From positions 1 to 64,000 of the forward strand of contig KQ964287.1 of the NCBI GenBank assembly GCA_001566295.1: a DNA stretch of 64,000 bases, read 5' to 3'. Within the stretch, counting starts at the first letter, position 1. Every line of letters starts with the position of its first letter. The notes beneath the pieces are model-generated. The model made no database searches and had not been told where the DNA came from. It worked only from the letters and a program-made list of their open reading frames with translations. The translations under genes were made by a program, and so were the position numbers. Positions 10,892 to 20,103 of the stretch are shown one piece after another. This DNA comes from Microdochium bolleyi (taxonomy: Eukaryota; Ascomycota; Sordariomycetes; Xylariales; Microdochiaceae).

Positions 10892-11542
10892 ATGGCCGAA
10901 CTCAAGTCCGACTCTAACGATCTCGAAAGACTCTTGACAGAAAACCGTGCACTGATTTACGATATATACATTACGCAGCAGAGGACACTGAAGGAAACGA
11001 AGGCCAGGTTAGAGAGCACCCATGGATTTCCTGCTTCTAGGTTAGTACTAGCCTAGCCCTTCTTCTCTACCCCGCAGCGTACAGTGTATCTTTGGAAGAT
11101 GTGGTTAATCCTTGCAAATTAAGCAAATTGGTTTATGAGACACAATTCAAGCGTTTGGGACTAAGAAAGAGAGTCAGGCAAGAAGACTGGTCGCTAGTCT
11201 GGCAGCATTGTCTGAGATTGAAAGAGAAAGGTAAAGAGCCAAGAGTCTTCGCCTTTGGGGAATTTCGGCCCTGGAATAAGGTATGGAAGGAGATCCGACG
11301 GAACAAGGCACATAAGAAAAAGAGAGGTACGTTAAGAGTCCAGATACAAGAAAAGTAGACGCAAGATTATTACCTGCGCTAAGACCAGACTAATAGTTCG
11401 TGTGTTGAGCGAATTACCCCCCTATCTCGAAGTCAAAGTCCAAGACAGCTTAGACAACAACGGCGCCCGCTCTAGAGAATGTATTAGCGAAGAGGAGTGG
11501 CACAGTGTGGAAGAGGAATGGCATAGTACGGAAGAGAATTAG
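10892..11542 (+). CDS. Small Clr5-domain protein
   Basis: Three exons join in phase: 10892-11040, 11085-11326 and 11397-11542, giving 178 aa. Intron 1 is 44 bp (GTTAGT...ACAG) and intron 2 is 70 bp (GTACGT...ATAG). The N-terminal half has the Clr5 pattern: LIYDIYITQQRTLKETKARL then HGFPAS, with YETQFKRLGLRK across the first junction. Clr5 domains occur at the N terminus of fungal proteins, including the cellulose regulator CLR-5-like group, and resemble a helix-turn-helix. The protein is much shorter than typical Clr5 proteins and ends in a 7-residue tandem repeat (EEWHSVE, EEWHSTE). Its 3' end overlaps the opposing phosphotransferase-like fragment by 59 bp. It could be a truncated copy. Confidence 0.55.
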
Positions 11543-11891
11543 TCAGGCAAGCTAGAGTTACATAGACTACACCCCAAACCCTAGAGTCGTCGACATCCCT
11601 GGAGATGAAGAGTTTGGCGTGGTTGGCCGACTTGATCTCGATAGGCACACACAAATTGAAGGCGCCTCGGATCCATTGGCGCTCGTCGGTGACAGTACAG
11701 CTGTCTCGATCGCTGAGGTTTAGGTGGTGTCGGGCAAGAGCTTCAACCGCAAGTCTCCGCTCCCACATGTTCTTATAAAAGTTCTGCAGGGCAACCGAGG
11801 AGGCGTATCGAAGGAGAATATTGTCGTCTAGTCTACCGGTTTCGTCGAAATTGATCAAGGTACCGTCAGACAACGTAATGGTGGATGGCAT
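11484..11891 (-). pseudogene. N-terminal fragment of a fungal phosphotransferase (APH/kinase-like) protein
   Basis: 135 codons from ATG 11891. The stretch SCTVTDERQWIRGAFNLCV followed by PIEIKS matches the conserved start of a large fungal family of aminoglycoside-phosphotransferase/kinase-like proteins. In intact members a glycine-rich loop and an HxDxxxxN catalytic loop follow; none is found here. The frame degenerates after about residue 95 and stops inside the 3' end of the Clr5 gene. It is best read as a truncated relic. Confidence 0.5.
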
Positions 11892-12359
11892 TGTGACCGG
11901 AAGAGAAGTCGTAATACCGATGGTGACGAGTTGTCATGCGCTGACGGTGCTACGGTTGCGGAAGAGACAAGGACGCCAGCCACACCAACCACGTTGCCAC
12001 GCTAGCCACGCCAACCATACGCCGAGCCGAGTCCAGACAGTAACCCTCGCTATTGCGGATCATTCCGCGCGCCCATTTCGATCCGCTATAACGAGGTATT
12101 CCGCAGTATCGAAATGCGTGGAATTTGCTGTGATGATGTACTTGAATCTACTTGAAATAAGCAATGATGTCCTTCTGCAAATGCGAGATAGCAGAGGCTG
12201 TGACTGTGTGAAGGCTCTCTCCTGTGTATTTAGGATGGTTATGAGGCTGGTATCACCACCAGATTGCTCTTGATAAAGTCGAAGCTGGCGGAGAGCTTCG
12301 AGGACCCTTCGAGGGCCTCGGACGGTGTTATCTTAGGAACTGGGTCAAGGGCCATGACG

Positions 12360-13612
12360 TCAATGTCGTCGTCTTGACTCCTCCTTCTCCTCGCTTCCTT
12401 CAGCTGCAAACTCAATGAGAAGTCGCTCGTTAATATCCTCGGTTGGATCAATCACCTCCTCCTCAGGAGGGTTGAGGAAGTTGTTGATGTTCATCGCCTC
12501 CCGTACATGGTCCTGATTCTGCAGCTGCTTGAGGCCGTTGGTGATGTCATTTAGAGCTTCTGTAAGCTTGATAGAGGGTTCAGCCTCTGCGCTTGGCTCC
12601 TGGAGGCCCTTTTTGAAGCACTTCGAAATAGTGGTTGGAGATCCGTCGAGCTCCCAGGCCTGGATTCCCTATCGCACTGCTTTGAGCACATCCATGGTAT
12701 TGAGAGGGTTTCTGTCCTCCTCGAACTCGTTGAGCTTATAACGAAGCCATTGACGCTTCCAACAGGCTTTCCAGTAGCAGATAATACCCTGGTAGAGAGG
12801 CTGAAATCACGCAGCCGAGTTCGCCGGCAGCCAGATCACAAGGGTATTTAGCAGTGGTGAAAGGCTCTCTATAGTATCGCGATAAGCACTCTCATGTGCA
12901 GAGAAATTATCCATCATCAAAACCACCTTACGGCCAGCCATCCTGCGGTCGAACCAGCGTAAGCACGCGTCAAATATGTAGCCTGTCATCCAATTTGTCT
13001 TGTTGGAGTGCCATTCTACGCCCATATAGTCTGAATCGATCCCTGCGTGCCGAAAGCAGTGAGGCCTTTTTGCAGTGCCAATGAACCAGATTGGGAGCTT
13101 ATCGGTGCCTGTTTGGTTACATGTGAAATGAGCAGTGATGCGCGCCTTCTCCTTCTTGCGGCCTGGTAATGCTCTTGTTGAAAGAGATCGATCTGGAACG
13201 AGCTTCCAGAGCAATCCCGTTTCGTCGCAGTTGTAAATGTCTTCAGGCGCGTAGTTCGAGAGTACCTGCCGGATTGCAACCATCTCCTGCTCCGCATCGA
13301 CGGTATTACGCTCGAGAGCTCGCCAAGTTGGACGCGTGATTTGACATCATGACGCTTCTGAAATCGGGCAACCCAGCCGTTGGAGAAGGTTGGCATAGGT
13401 TGGTCGCGGTATTGAGGTAATTGCTGCCAAAAATTGCGTGCCTTGACCTTCAGATTCTCGCCCGAGATCGTGATTTGTGACTCGGCTCTTTGGCACCACG
13501 CGTAAAAAATAGCCTCAAGTTCGGGCCACTTCTCTCACAGGCGGCGGGCCGCCTGGAGGGCTTGTGGGTACGTAGCTGGATTGTCGAGATGCTTGCCCGT
13601 GAGACGAAGGCC
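12360..13612 (-). pseudogene. Pogo-type DDE_1 transposase, inactivated
   Basis: Reading from about 13612 down, there is first a CENP-B-like HTH region (KWPELEAIFYAWC, ISGENLKVKARNFWQQL, FSNGWVARFQKRHDV). The DDE_1 domain follows, with YNCDETGLLWK (first Asp), LPIWFIGTAKRPHCF, and KVVLMMDNFSAH (second Asp). The tail begins LVIWLPANSA and would normally carry the third acidic residue. Disablements are TGA at 13537-13535 (Arg position before EKW), a frame break near 13315, TGA at 12809-12807 (before FQPL) and TAG at 12671-12669 (Trp position before GIQAWE). All three stops can be explained by C-to-T or G-to-A transitions, as RIP produces. No full-length protein is expected. Confidence 0.75.
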
Positions 13613-13620
13613 CGTGCTAG
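12360..13620 (-). mobile_element. Degenerate pogo/Fot1-type DNA transposon (copy 1)
   Basis: A pogo-superfamily transposase lies on the minus strand with no clear terminal inverted repeats found by eye. A shorter copy of the same family, about 88% identical by rough inspection, lies at 51.03-51.47 kb. The ends given are those of the recognisable coding sequence, not of the element. The flanks 11892-12359 and 13621-14045 hold no supportable gene. Confidence 0.75.
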
Positions 13621-14045
13621 CTATAAGGCGTCGTACAGGGAACGGCTGCGGAATCGCCATTACCAAGGAAACTCTACACAAATGGTCGGGCAGGCAAGGA
13701 GAGACTTATATACATAGTTAGATCGCCCTTAAGCCAAAATCAACCTTTAGATAAATCAGGCAGAGAAGGATCTCGATTTCTATGCTGTTGAGGCTAGATT
13801 CAACAAGAAAAGACAGCAGATATGGCAGAGGGAGGACTTTGTAATCTGCAACTCAAACGCGAGTAGATTCAATCTCAAGCTGACCTGCACGGGTATAACT
13901 GCGCATATAGTATAGCTGTAAGCTTCTGTGTCGGTATGCCCATACAAAATGGCATAATATTACCGGTCTCAAATGCACGACCGTCTATCGCTTTCCCGAT
14001 CGCGGCAGCCTTGTACCATTGCTAAAGATATGGCGCATCTGCATA

Positions 14046-14901
14046 TCAGCCGAAGAACCAGTACTGGGCCGTGTAGGGGACACTTTCGGCCTGGGCGACC
14101 CCGGTGCAGGGGCTGGCGACACCACCGGCAGTGTAGACGCGGTAAGCGAGGGTCGTGACTTGTGAGGAGCCAGCGTCACCAAGCCTTAGCCAGTCGATCG
14201 TGCCAGTACCGGTGATGCCCTTGTCAGCGTCGGCTGGAGCAGCGATGCTGTCATTTCTCTTGCCAACAAAGAGCGCATCGCCCATATTGAACGTGGGAAT
14301 AGAGCCGGCAAAGTAGTGATGGCCAGCAAAACGGAGCGGTATCCGAACACCCTCAAGAGTCAGATCTGCCGCGGCGGGGAATGGTGCGTTGGGATCGGCA
14401 GCGTAAGGTTGGCCAGCATCAACGGCAGGGTTCAGGGGAACGTTGGTGGTGTGAAGGGCCTTGGCGGTCAGGGCAGCCCATCCCTCGGAAGAAAGGGCGC
14501 GAGGACCCGAGCCGGGAAAGAGAGGGGCAATATCCCAGAGAACAGCGAGAGCACCTGTGGCAGTGGCCTTTACGCCAACCGCGGAGCATGTGTAATTCTG
14601 AATGCCATGACCGAGAAGCACCGACTTGAAGATTAGGGGCGCAGGGCCAGCAAGCTCTTTTGATGCTGAATATCAGGTCAGTATGAGGAAATAAGGCGGA
14701 GACGAAAAATTGTTAAAGCTTACCTCCGTGAACGGGCAGTGTAGGAGTGACAGCGTATACTGGAGGGTCACCTGGACCCAAAGGTCCACCAGTCGTGGTC
14801 GGCTCGGAAGACCTGGGCGGGTTAGTGTGGCAATGCCTCCGGATGGAACCGGCATTAATAGTTAGGGCCGAGACGAGGAGGATAGATATCTGAAGAAGCA
14901 T
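14046..14901 (-). CDS. Secreted DUF3455-like protein
   Basis: Two exons, 14901-14724 and 14665-14046, are separated by a 58-bp intron (GTAAGC...TTCAG) and give 265 aa. The start is ATG 14901, followed by a signal peptide (MLLQISILLVSALTINAG) and a Pro/Gly-rich linker. The domain has the DUF3455 hallmarks in order: LLGHGIQNYTC, a P.A.L-type region, HHYFAGSIPTF for the HxF/G motif, TIDWLRL, and YRVYTAGGVAS...C ending VPYTAQYWFFG. Fungal members are often annotated 'malate dehydrogenase', which the fold does not support; the function is unknown and secretion is predicted. The frame is intact. It sits between two transposons. Confidence 0.8.
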
Positions 14902-15171
14902 GGTCACAAGCCTTGATTATGTTCGTAGAGCTAGAGGTGAAAGTAGGTTAGGTACTGATTGTATAGGAAAACAGCGGTAGTTGGAGTCTGGGTCAGGTAG
15001 TACGGGTTAATGAGGCGGGAAGAGGTAGGCTGTAGTTTTAGATTTCGAGGAGTTATGTATTACTAGCTTAATAGGCTAAAAGGGCCTTTTGATTCTTTAT
15101 TTCTAAACTTGTTTGGTTAAAACAGTTGCTGCAAAGACGCTTGCCGAGTCGCGCTCGTAAGTAGAACAATA

Positions 15172-15194
15172 CAGCTAGGTTCAGGTTCAGCGTC
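15172..15194 (+). repeat. Left terminal inverted repeat
   Basis: 23 bp beginning CAGCTAGGTTCAGG and ending GCGTC, preceded by TA. It pairs with 18173-18195 at 21 of 23 positions. Confidence 0.85.
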
Positions 15195-15433
15195 TCTAGT
15201 GGCCAGTCGGAGAATAAGAGAAAGTGGAGCCATGGACAGTGCCAAGTGAGGAGGATTATGTACCCTGCCATGGAAAACCTTAGCAGTCGCCATTTTAGGC
15301 GCCTATGAGTATGACTCACATATCCCCACTACGGCTCCACAGCCCACCAAAGGTGTCCGAGTGATGTTCTCCTTCTCTCTCGCTTCTTTAACCTATACAT
15401 ATTGCTGCCGATACATGTACGGCCGCTGCGGAA

Positions 15434-16417
15434 ATGGCTCCACGACTCTCCGATTCTCAACACCAACTGCTCGAATCCATGATCCGCCGAACCTTCACAA
15501 ATCAAGCTATAGCCGATGCTATCCCTTGTACCCCGCGCGCCGTTACTAGAGCACGAACGACCTTCACACGATATGGAACTACGAGAAAGCCAGACAACCG
15601 AACTGGCCCCAATCCGAAGATCACGACGTCAATGTTAACGGCACTTTGCCATAAGCTCGCAATCGAACCTGATATGACTAGAAATGACATGGTGGACTTC
15701 TTTAGTAAACAATTCAATGAGGATGTATCGGTGACCAACATCACTCGTGCTTTAAAAAGGGGCAATATGACTTGGAAGACAATGCGTCGTGTGGCCGAAC
15801 AGCAAAGGCCCGAGCTACGACACTTCTACCAGTACAGGCTCAAAAGACTTGGATGTCGATCATATCACCTGGTGTTCATTGACGAATCTGGGTTTGATAA
15901 GCCAGCTATGTTTCAACGAAAGGGTTGGGCGCCGGAAGGGGTCACTCCTGTGCACAGAGCTAGGTTCCAGCGCGGACCCAGGCTGCAGCTCCTCGCAGCA
16001 TATTCTCAGAAGGGTGTAGTGCTGTCCCGCTTCTTGTACGGGAGTGTGGACAAGCCCATATTCGAAGACTTTGTGGAGCAACTGCTACGCCACTGTGGCA
16101 AATGGCCAGAGCCTGAGACCGTCCTTATAATGGATAATGTTTCATTCCACTACTCGGAGAGGATTCGACAGATGTGTGAGGACGCTTCCGTGAAGTGGGA
16201 CTTCATTGCACCATACAGCCCGAGAACTAATCCCATTGAGGAGTTCTTCGGCGAAGTGAAGACACATATGAAATCACAACGTAAGAACCACCAAAGTTTC
16301 ATACAGAGAGATTTCGAGGGGTACGTGAAATCTTGTGTCAAGACGGTAGGTAGTAGACAAAGCAGTGCTGAGGGCCATTTTCGAAACGCTGGGATTTACG
16401 TAGAAACTTATTCTTGA
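15434..16417 (+). CDS. Tc1/mariner transposase, DD34E, intact
   Basis: 327 aa from ATG 15434. The N terminus is a paired-type helix-turn-helix DNA-binding region (residues 1-110, with QAIADAIPCTPRAVTRA as the first recognition unit). The catalytic DDE_3 domain shows D150 in HLVFIDESGF, D234 in LIMDNVSFHY and E269 in YSPRTNPIEEFF, a DD34E spacing. It cuts and pastes the element that encodes it, acting in the nucleus on the flanking inverted repeats. There is no frameshift or premature stop, and length is normal for the family. It faces the second gene of the element tail to tail. Confidence 0.9.
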   Translation: MAPRLSDSQHQLLESMIRRTFTNQAIADAIPCTPRAVTRARTTFTRYGTTRKPDNRTGPNPKITTSMLTALCHKLAIEPDMTRNDMVDFFSKQFNEDVSVTNITRALKRGNMTWKTMRRVAEQQRPELRHFYQYRLKRLGCRSYHLVFIDESGFDKPAMFQRKGWAPEGVTPVHRARFQRGPRLQLLAAYSQKGVVLSRFLYGSVDKPIFEDFVEQLLRHCGKWPEPETVLIMDNVSFHYSERIRQMCEDASVKWDFIAPYSPRTNPIEEFFGEVKTHMKSQRKNHQSFIQRDFEGYVKSCVKTVGSRQSSAEGHFRNAGIYVETYS

Positions 16418-16448
16418 TAAAGATTGAGCTCGTTCAAAGAAAAGTCAC

Positions 16449-17648
16449 TCAATCTACTGTGATTTCATCTACCCATTTCTGCACCCCCCAGCTCACAAAT
16501 CGAGCGGCAACGCCTTCCAAGACCCCGTTCGCGACTAGCATGTTTTGCCCCTCCTTCTGATTGGCGTGCAGCCATTTTAGATCATATCCTTTAGCCACAG
16601 TTACCTCGCCCGCCAGCTTTGTCGCATCTCGCCAATGCTGATTGGTGACTCCAGCGCTTAGCCAGCGAGCATATATGATAGGTGCCATATCATCCGCCTC
16701 CGCAAAATCGACCGTCAATGCTGGTTGGCCCTGGCTAGAAGAATGTTCAGGGCAGCACAAGCGGATACTTATGGGCTGCGTGTCTGGCCCGTGGCGCTTC
16801 CGCTTCTTACGAGCATCTTCTTCATCTTTGCGTATCTTTATCAGCTCGCGAATTCCTGGAGGTACATCGGCATGCGTCTCAAATGGGTTGCCCTGCTCGG
16901 CATGGTCGACGAGCCGGTCCATGATGTCTGAGTCAAGCTTCCAATGCCGATCGTCCTCGCGCAGGCAGGAAAATCCTCGGTTCATGCAGCTCGCGCTAGT
17001 GCATTCCATCAACTCGTACACGTCTTTCCACACCGGACGAGCACCGGACGCCTCCTGCCGGGTGATAAGACTGTTCAGGGCTGCAAGATGCTTCTTGGTG
17101 GCTCCACGTCCTGCTTTAGCATTTTTGTCTGGCGCTTGACTTTCCTTATATATGAGCGAGATCACGACTTTAATCGCGCCGTTAAGATTATTCCAGGACT
17201 TTAGTTTGCTTTCAATATCACTCCAGTCAATGACTTGTTTAGGAAATCGCCTGGTATACGGTGGCACGCCGCGCTTGGAGTTGGATAGGGTGATGTTTGT
17301 CTCGTCAGGCTGAAACTGAGGCTCCGGTACGTTTTCGTTTACGGGACTCGAGAGTTCGGTCATTAAACTGTCGTTCCAATACGCACCAGGTGCAATATCG
17401 ACATTCTCTATAGTATCTTGTGTAAGCGTTGTCACTCTTCCACGGCGTAGTTGTAGCTTCCAAATGAGAGTGTAGGAGGGTAAAGAAGATGATCCATGGT
17501 CACTTGACCGTGGGGTTCGCTGTCCCTCGCTTTCTGGAAGATCGCCCTGCAAAGCATGACCATTGGGTGAGCTGAAATCAAACTCGAAGCTCTGGCCGTC
17601 ATTTGGATCTTGATAAAAAATGAGCGTATCGAGTTCCGGGTTCTGCAT
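16449..17648 (-). CDS. Second gene of the mariner-type element, unknown function
   Basis: 399 aa from ATG 17648, a single uninterrupted frame. The N-terminal ~120 residues are acidic and low in structure. A central basic part has VIDWSDIESKLKSWNNL and IKVVISLIYKE. A Cys/His cluster follows (ELMECTSASCMNRGFSCLR, then DRHWKL and the helix IMDRLVDHAEQGN). Then comes a charged linker (DARKKRKRHG, a possible nuclear signal). The C-terminal 90 residues (MAPIIYARWLSAGVTNQHWR ...) are helical. I have a general memory of similar Cys-motif proteins in transposon-rich fungal DNA but cannot name a family. Location inside the inverted repeats, convergent to the transposase, suggests an accessory or regulatory transposon protein. 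A 5' exon on the minus strand above 17648 is possible, but I found no phase-consistent join. Confidence 0.7.
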   Translation of the reverse strand: MQNPELDTLIFYQDPNDGQSFEFDFSSPNGHALQGDLPESEGQRTPRSSDHGSSSLPSYTLIWKLQLRRGRVTTLTQDTIENVDIAPGAYWNDSLMTELSSPVNENVPEPQFQPDETNITLSNSKRGVPPYTRRFPKQVIDWSDIESKLKSWNNLNGAIKVVISLIYKESQAPDKNAKAGRGATKKHLAALNSLITRQEASGARPVWKDVYELMECTSASCMNRGFSCLREDDRHWKLDSDIMDRLVDHAEQGNPFETHADVPPGIRELIKIRKDEEDARKKRKRHGPDTQPISIRLCCPEHSSSQGQPALTVDFAEADDMAPIIYARWLSAGVTNQHWRDATKLAGEVTVAKGYDLKWLHANQKEGQNMLVANGVLEGVAARFVSWGVQKWVDEITVD

Positions 17649-18172
17649 TGCGAGGGCGTCTGTGCAATTTGAACTTCACGCGAGATGGTGGGAGGTGGGA
17701 CAGGAATGGGAAGCATATCGCAGCAGGAGGGAGTAAGGTAGGTCCAGGAGGACACCGTGTCCTTTGCATGACTTACTAAGCCAACCAACGTTCAACTAAC
17801 GCTTCCACCAAAAGCGCACCAGACTCCCGCGGCTTGGGCATTGCTCCTCCAAGCTCCAAGCACGAGAGAAGCATGCCGTCGTTCACTTTAAATACTATAC
17901 CATAATTTTGCACCACGGCAGCTGTATTTAGCCCAAAATTCGGTTGCGTACACAACCCGCTCAAGGCAGACTGTTTGTTGTGTGTACTTCGTTGGGAAAC
18001 AACCCGGCAGATACAAAGGTGTTGTGGTGTGGGGTGGTTTGTTTCGGCTCCGGTTTTAGCCTGGCCGGTGCTGATAGGTGGAACACAGTCCAAGTACTTC
18101 AAGGCGCCAGGCTACGCACTGTATTGCAGCTAAAAATAGCGATGTGGGCTAGAGTTCAAACCGAAACACATG

Positions 18173-18195
18173 GACGCTAAACCTGAACCTAACTG
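18173..18195 (-). repeat. Right terminal inverted repeat
   Basis: Ends CCTGAACCTAACTG and is followed by TA. It is the reverse complement of the left repeat except at two C/T positions. Confidence 0.85.
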
Positions 18196-18197
18196 TA

Positions 18198-19249
18198 CTG
18201 TACATTTCACGTTACTACTGTAAGTATTGAGGGTCAGAACTAAGGCCGAGGAAGTCATTGCCCTGTGTTACTCTCGTGCAAAGTTTTCTTATTCGTCAAC
18301 AATATAATAGCACCATTTGTAACGAAGAAGGTTGAGTTCGGCTAGGAATGACAGCGAATTCATCGAAGGAAAACCGGCAGTACAACATACATGGCAATTC
18401 GGCTATCGGGAAGGTAATGAAGCCGCAGGTGGTCGCATACCTAGATCATGGCAACCTTCGTGCTCGTTCGCCGACGAATGCCCCTGGGGCTGATGCGCCA
18501 CAGCCTGGATCTGGTGGTGCCACGACCCGGAGCCGGGCTTGGTGGCAGCGGGCCGGGCTGGGGCCGATAAGGGCCGATAAGAGATATGGCGGGCGTGGCC
18601 CCCAGTGGCTCACCGCGACCAATGATGTCGAGCAGCTGGCTGGGGGGGTGAGTACCCTGGGCCCACACGACGGCGACCGACAGCGCCGGAGCACCCGCAG
18701 CGGCCACCCAACAACAGTAACAAACAACGACGACGACGACTACGATGACGAAGCAACGCCAAGAACAACCGCAGCGGCGGCTGCGATAGTTGACAAGGCC
18801 CAGCCGGCGCGGCAACCGAGGCGAGAGCGCCACGAGGAGAGGAGGGCAGGTGGGGCACGGACAAGCCAGCGTGGGCAGCTGCACCCGTGGCAACGGCGGC
18901 CAGCGGCGTGTACGAGCATGTGTAACAGGCATGGCCGCAAGCAAAGCAGCAGGATTTTCAGGGTCAGTCAGAGAAGGTTGGAAGTGTCATAATTCAGCGC
19001 CGCATGGCTCGAATAGAGAGCACGAGTGACTTTGCGCAGCCAGTCCTCTGTAAATAACTGTAGCAGGTGAGTGGAAGAGAAATCTCGTGAAAATGGAGGA
19101 CTAGAGGACACCGAGCTGACAAAGCCGCGAGCCCGTGGCGCCGCCGCTATTACCCCTAAAACACCACCGGCGCCCTCCCTTTCTCCGCTGTCTCCCGAGT
19201 CTGTGCTGTAATAGCGAGACTCGCTGGCTAGTTGCTACTCAGTGCAGAG
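18198..19249. other. GC-rich low-complexity region with tandem GATA words
   Basis: GC-rich DNA with simple triplet runs (acgacgacgacgac near 18728). A directly repeated gggccgataa (near 18560-18580) resembles twin GATA-factor sites. Long frames are open on both strands at once (18348-18992 plus; 18441-18944 minus), as expected from GC richness. No gene is called. Confidence 0.4.
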
Positions 19250-20103
19250 TTATAGCGTGTCCTCGTCCTCCTGGTCTACCTCATCTTCATTACCATCGCC
19301 ATCGTCGTCACTACTGTCGTCTTCGTCACTGGTGTAATTGGTCATGTCCTCGTCCTCGTCTGTCTCGCTGTCAAAGCTGTCCCAGCGATCCGCCCGAGGT
19401 GTACGCTGACGGGCCATCGAGTCCTCAGCCCGACAGGTGTCTACCGAGTAGGCCCAGACACAGCACTCGGAAGCGTCCTCGCCATGATCGTAAGCGCACT
19501 GCGCGCAGGCCTCGCGGCTTCCTGGACCGATCCGGAGCCGGCTGCAGACCAGGAAGCGAGGGACCTCCCCTTGGTAGTAGCGCGTACAGCAGTTCTGACA
19601 GGTATAGGCGGTATATCCGTCGTCGTCCCCAGGGGCACCGGGACTAACCACTCTGCCTCGCGTCGCGCAGAGGACGCTCAGGGCGGCTCTGTAGCTTCGC
19701 TGGACCCAGAGCTCCTCCTAGAAGTCCCGGTCGAAGATGAAGCAGGCGTGCGACTGCTCAATACGGTGCCTGGCAGCTAGGGCAAGCAGGGCTGGGTGGT
19801 CCGCCGTGAGCGCTGCGGCCAAGTCGCGATTGACGCCGAAGCTCACCTCTCGCCAGACGCCTGCAGATGTGATCTTGACGTCGATACGTAGGGACTTGTC
19901 GCCCTCTATCGGCCAACGTAGTTGGCGATGTGCCTCGCCATGCGAGATATCCTCGCTCAGAGCCTGCCGTGAACCGGGCCGCCAAGTCAGTACCGCGCTC
20001 TGGAGTAAATCCTTGAAGAAATCGAGGAGGATCAGGAGGGGGAAGGGAAAGAGGGAGATCGAGGAACGCTCACATTGAAATTGGCCACCTTCATAATCGC
20101 CAT
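19250..20103 (-). pseudogene. DUF3716-like Cys-motif protein with one in-frame TAG
   Basis: Reading from ATG 20103, a short first exon (MAIMKVANFN) joins in phase over intron 20073-20012 (GTGAGC...TCAAG) to a frame open to 19250. The frame contains one TAG at 19720-19718. The second half carries the DUF3716-type zinc-binding pattern: YTCQNCCTRYYQGEVPRFLVC, a glycine-rich spacer, EACAQCAYDHGEDASECC. A highly acidic tail (Ser/Asp/Glu) follows. The TAG may be a nonsense mutation (CAG to TAG). Alternatively it may end a 129-bp in-phase intron (donor GTGAGC at 19846, branch-like gctcac, acceptor TTCTAG). In the latter case the gene is intact. ATG 19651-like alternative starts were not convincing. 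Confidence 0.5.

Larger units (their letters stand above)
15172..18195. mobile_element. Two-gene Tc1/mariner-type transposon with TIRs and TA duplications
   Basis: The 3,024-bp element starts CAGCTAGGTTCAGG and ends with its inverted counterpart CCTGAACCTAACTG. The terminal 23 bp match at 21 of 23 positions, and both mismatches are C/T. A TA dinucleotide lies immediately outside each end (15170-15171 and 18196-18197), the usual Tc1/mariner target duplication. Inside are an intact transposase (plus strand) and a convergent 399-codon ORF (minus strand), with only 31 bp between their 3' ends. The simplest fungal mariners carry a transposase alone, so the second gene is unusual. Both frames are free of stops, so insertion is probably recent relative to the pogo copies. 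Confidence 0.85.

Noticed and set aside
13016..13396. 126-codon frame overlapping the pogo transposase
   Set aside because: Only its first ~30 codons are transposase; the rest is the wrong frame after a frameshift.
18348..18992. 214-codon ATG frame in GC-rich DNA
   Set aside because: A comparably long frame is open on the opposite strand, the composition is low complexity, and no domain or signal is present.
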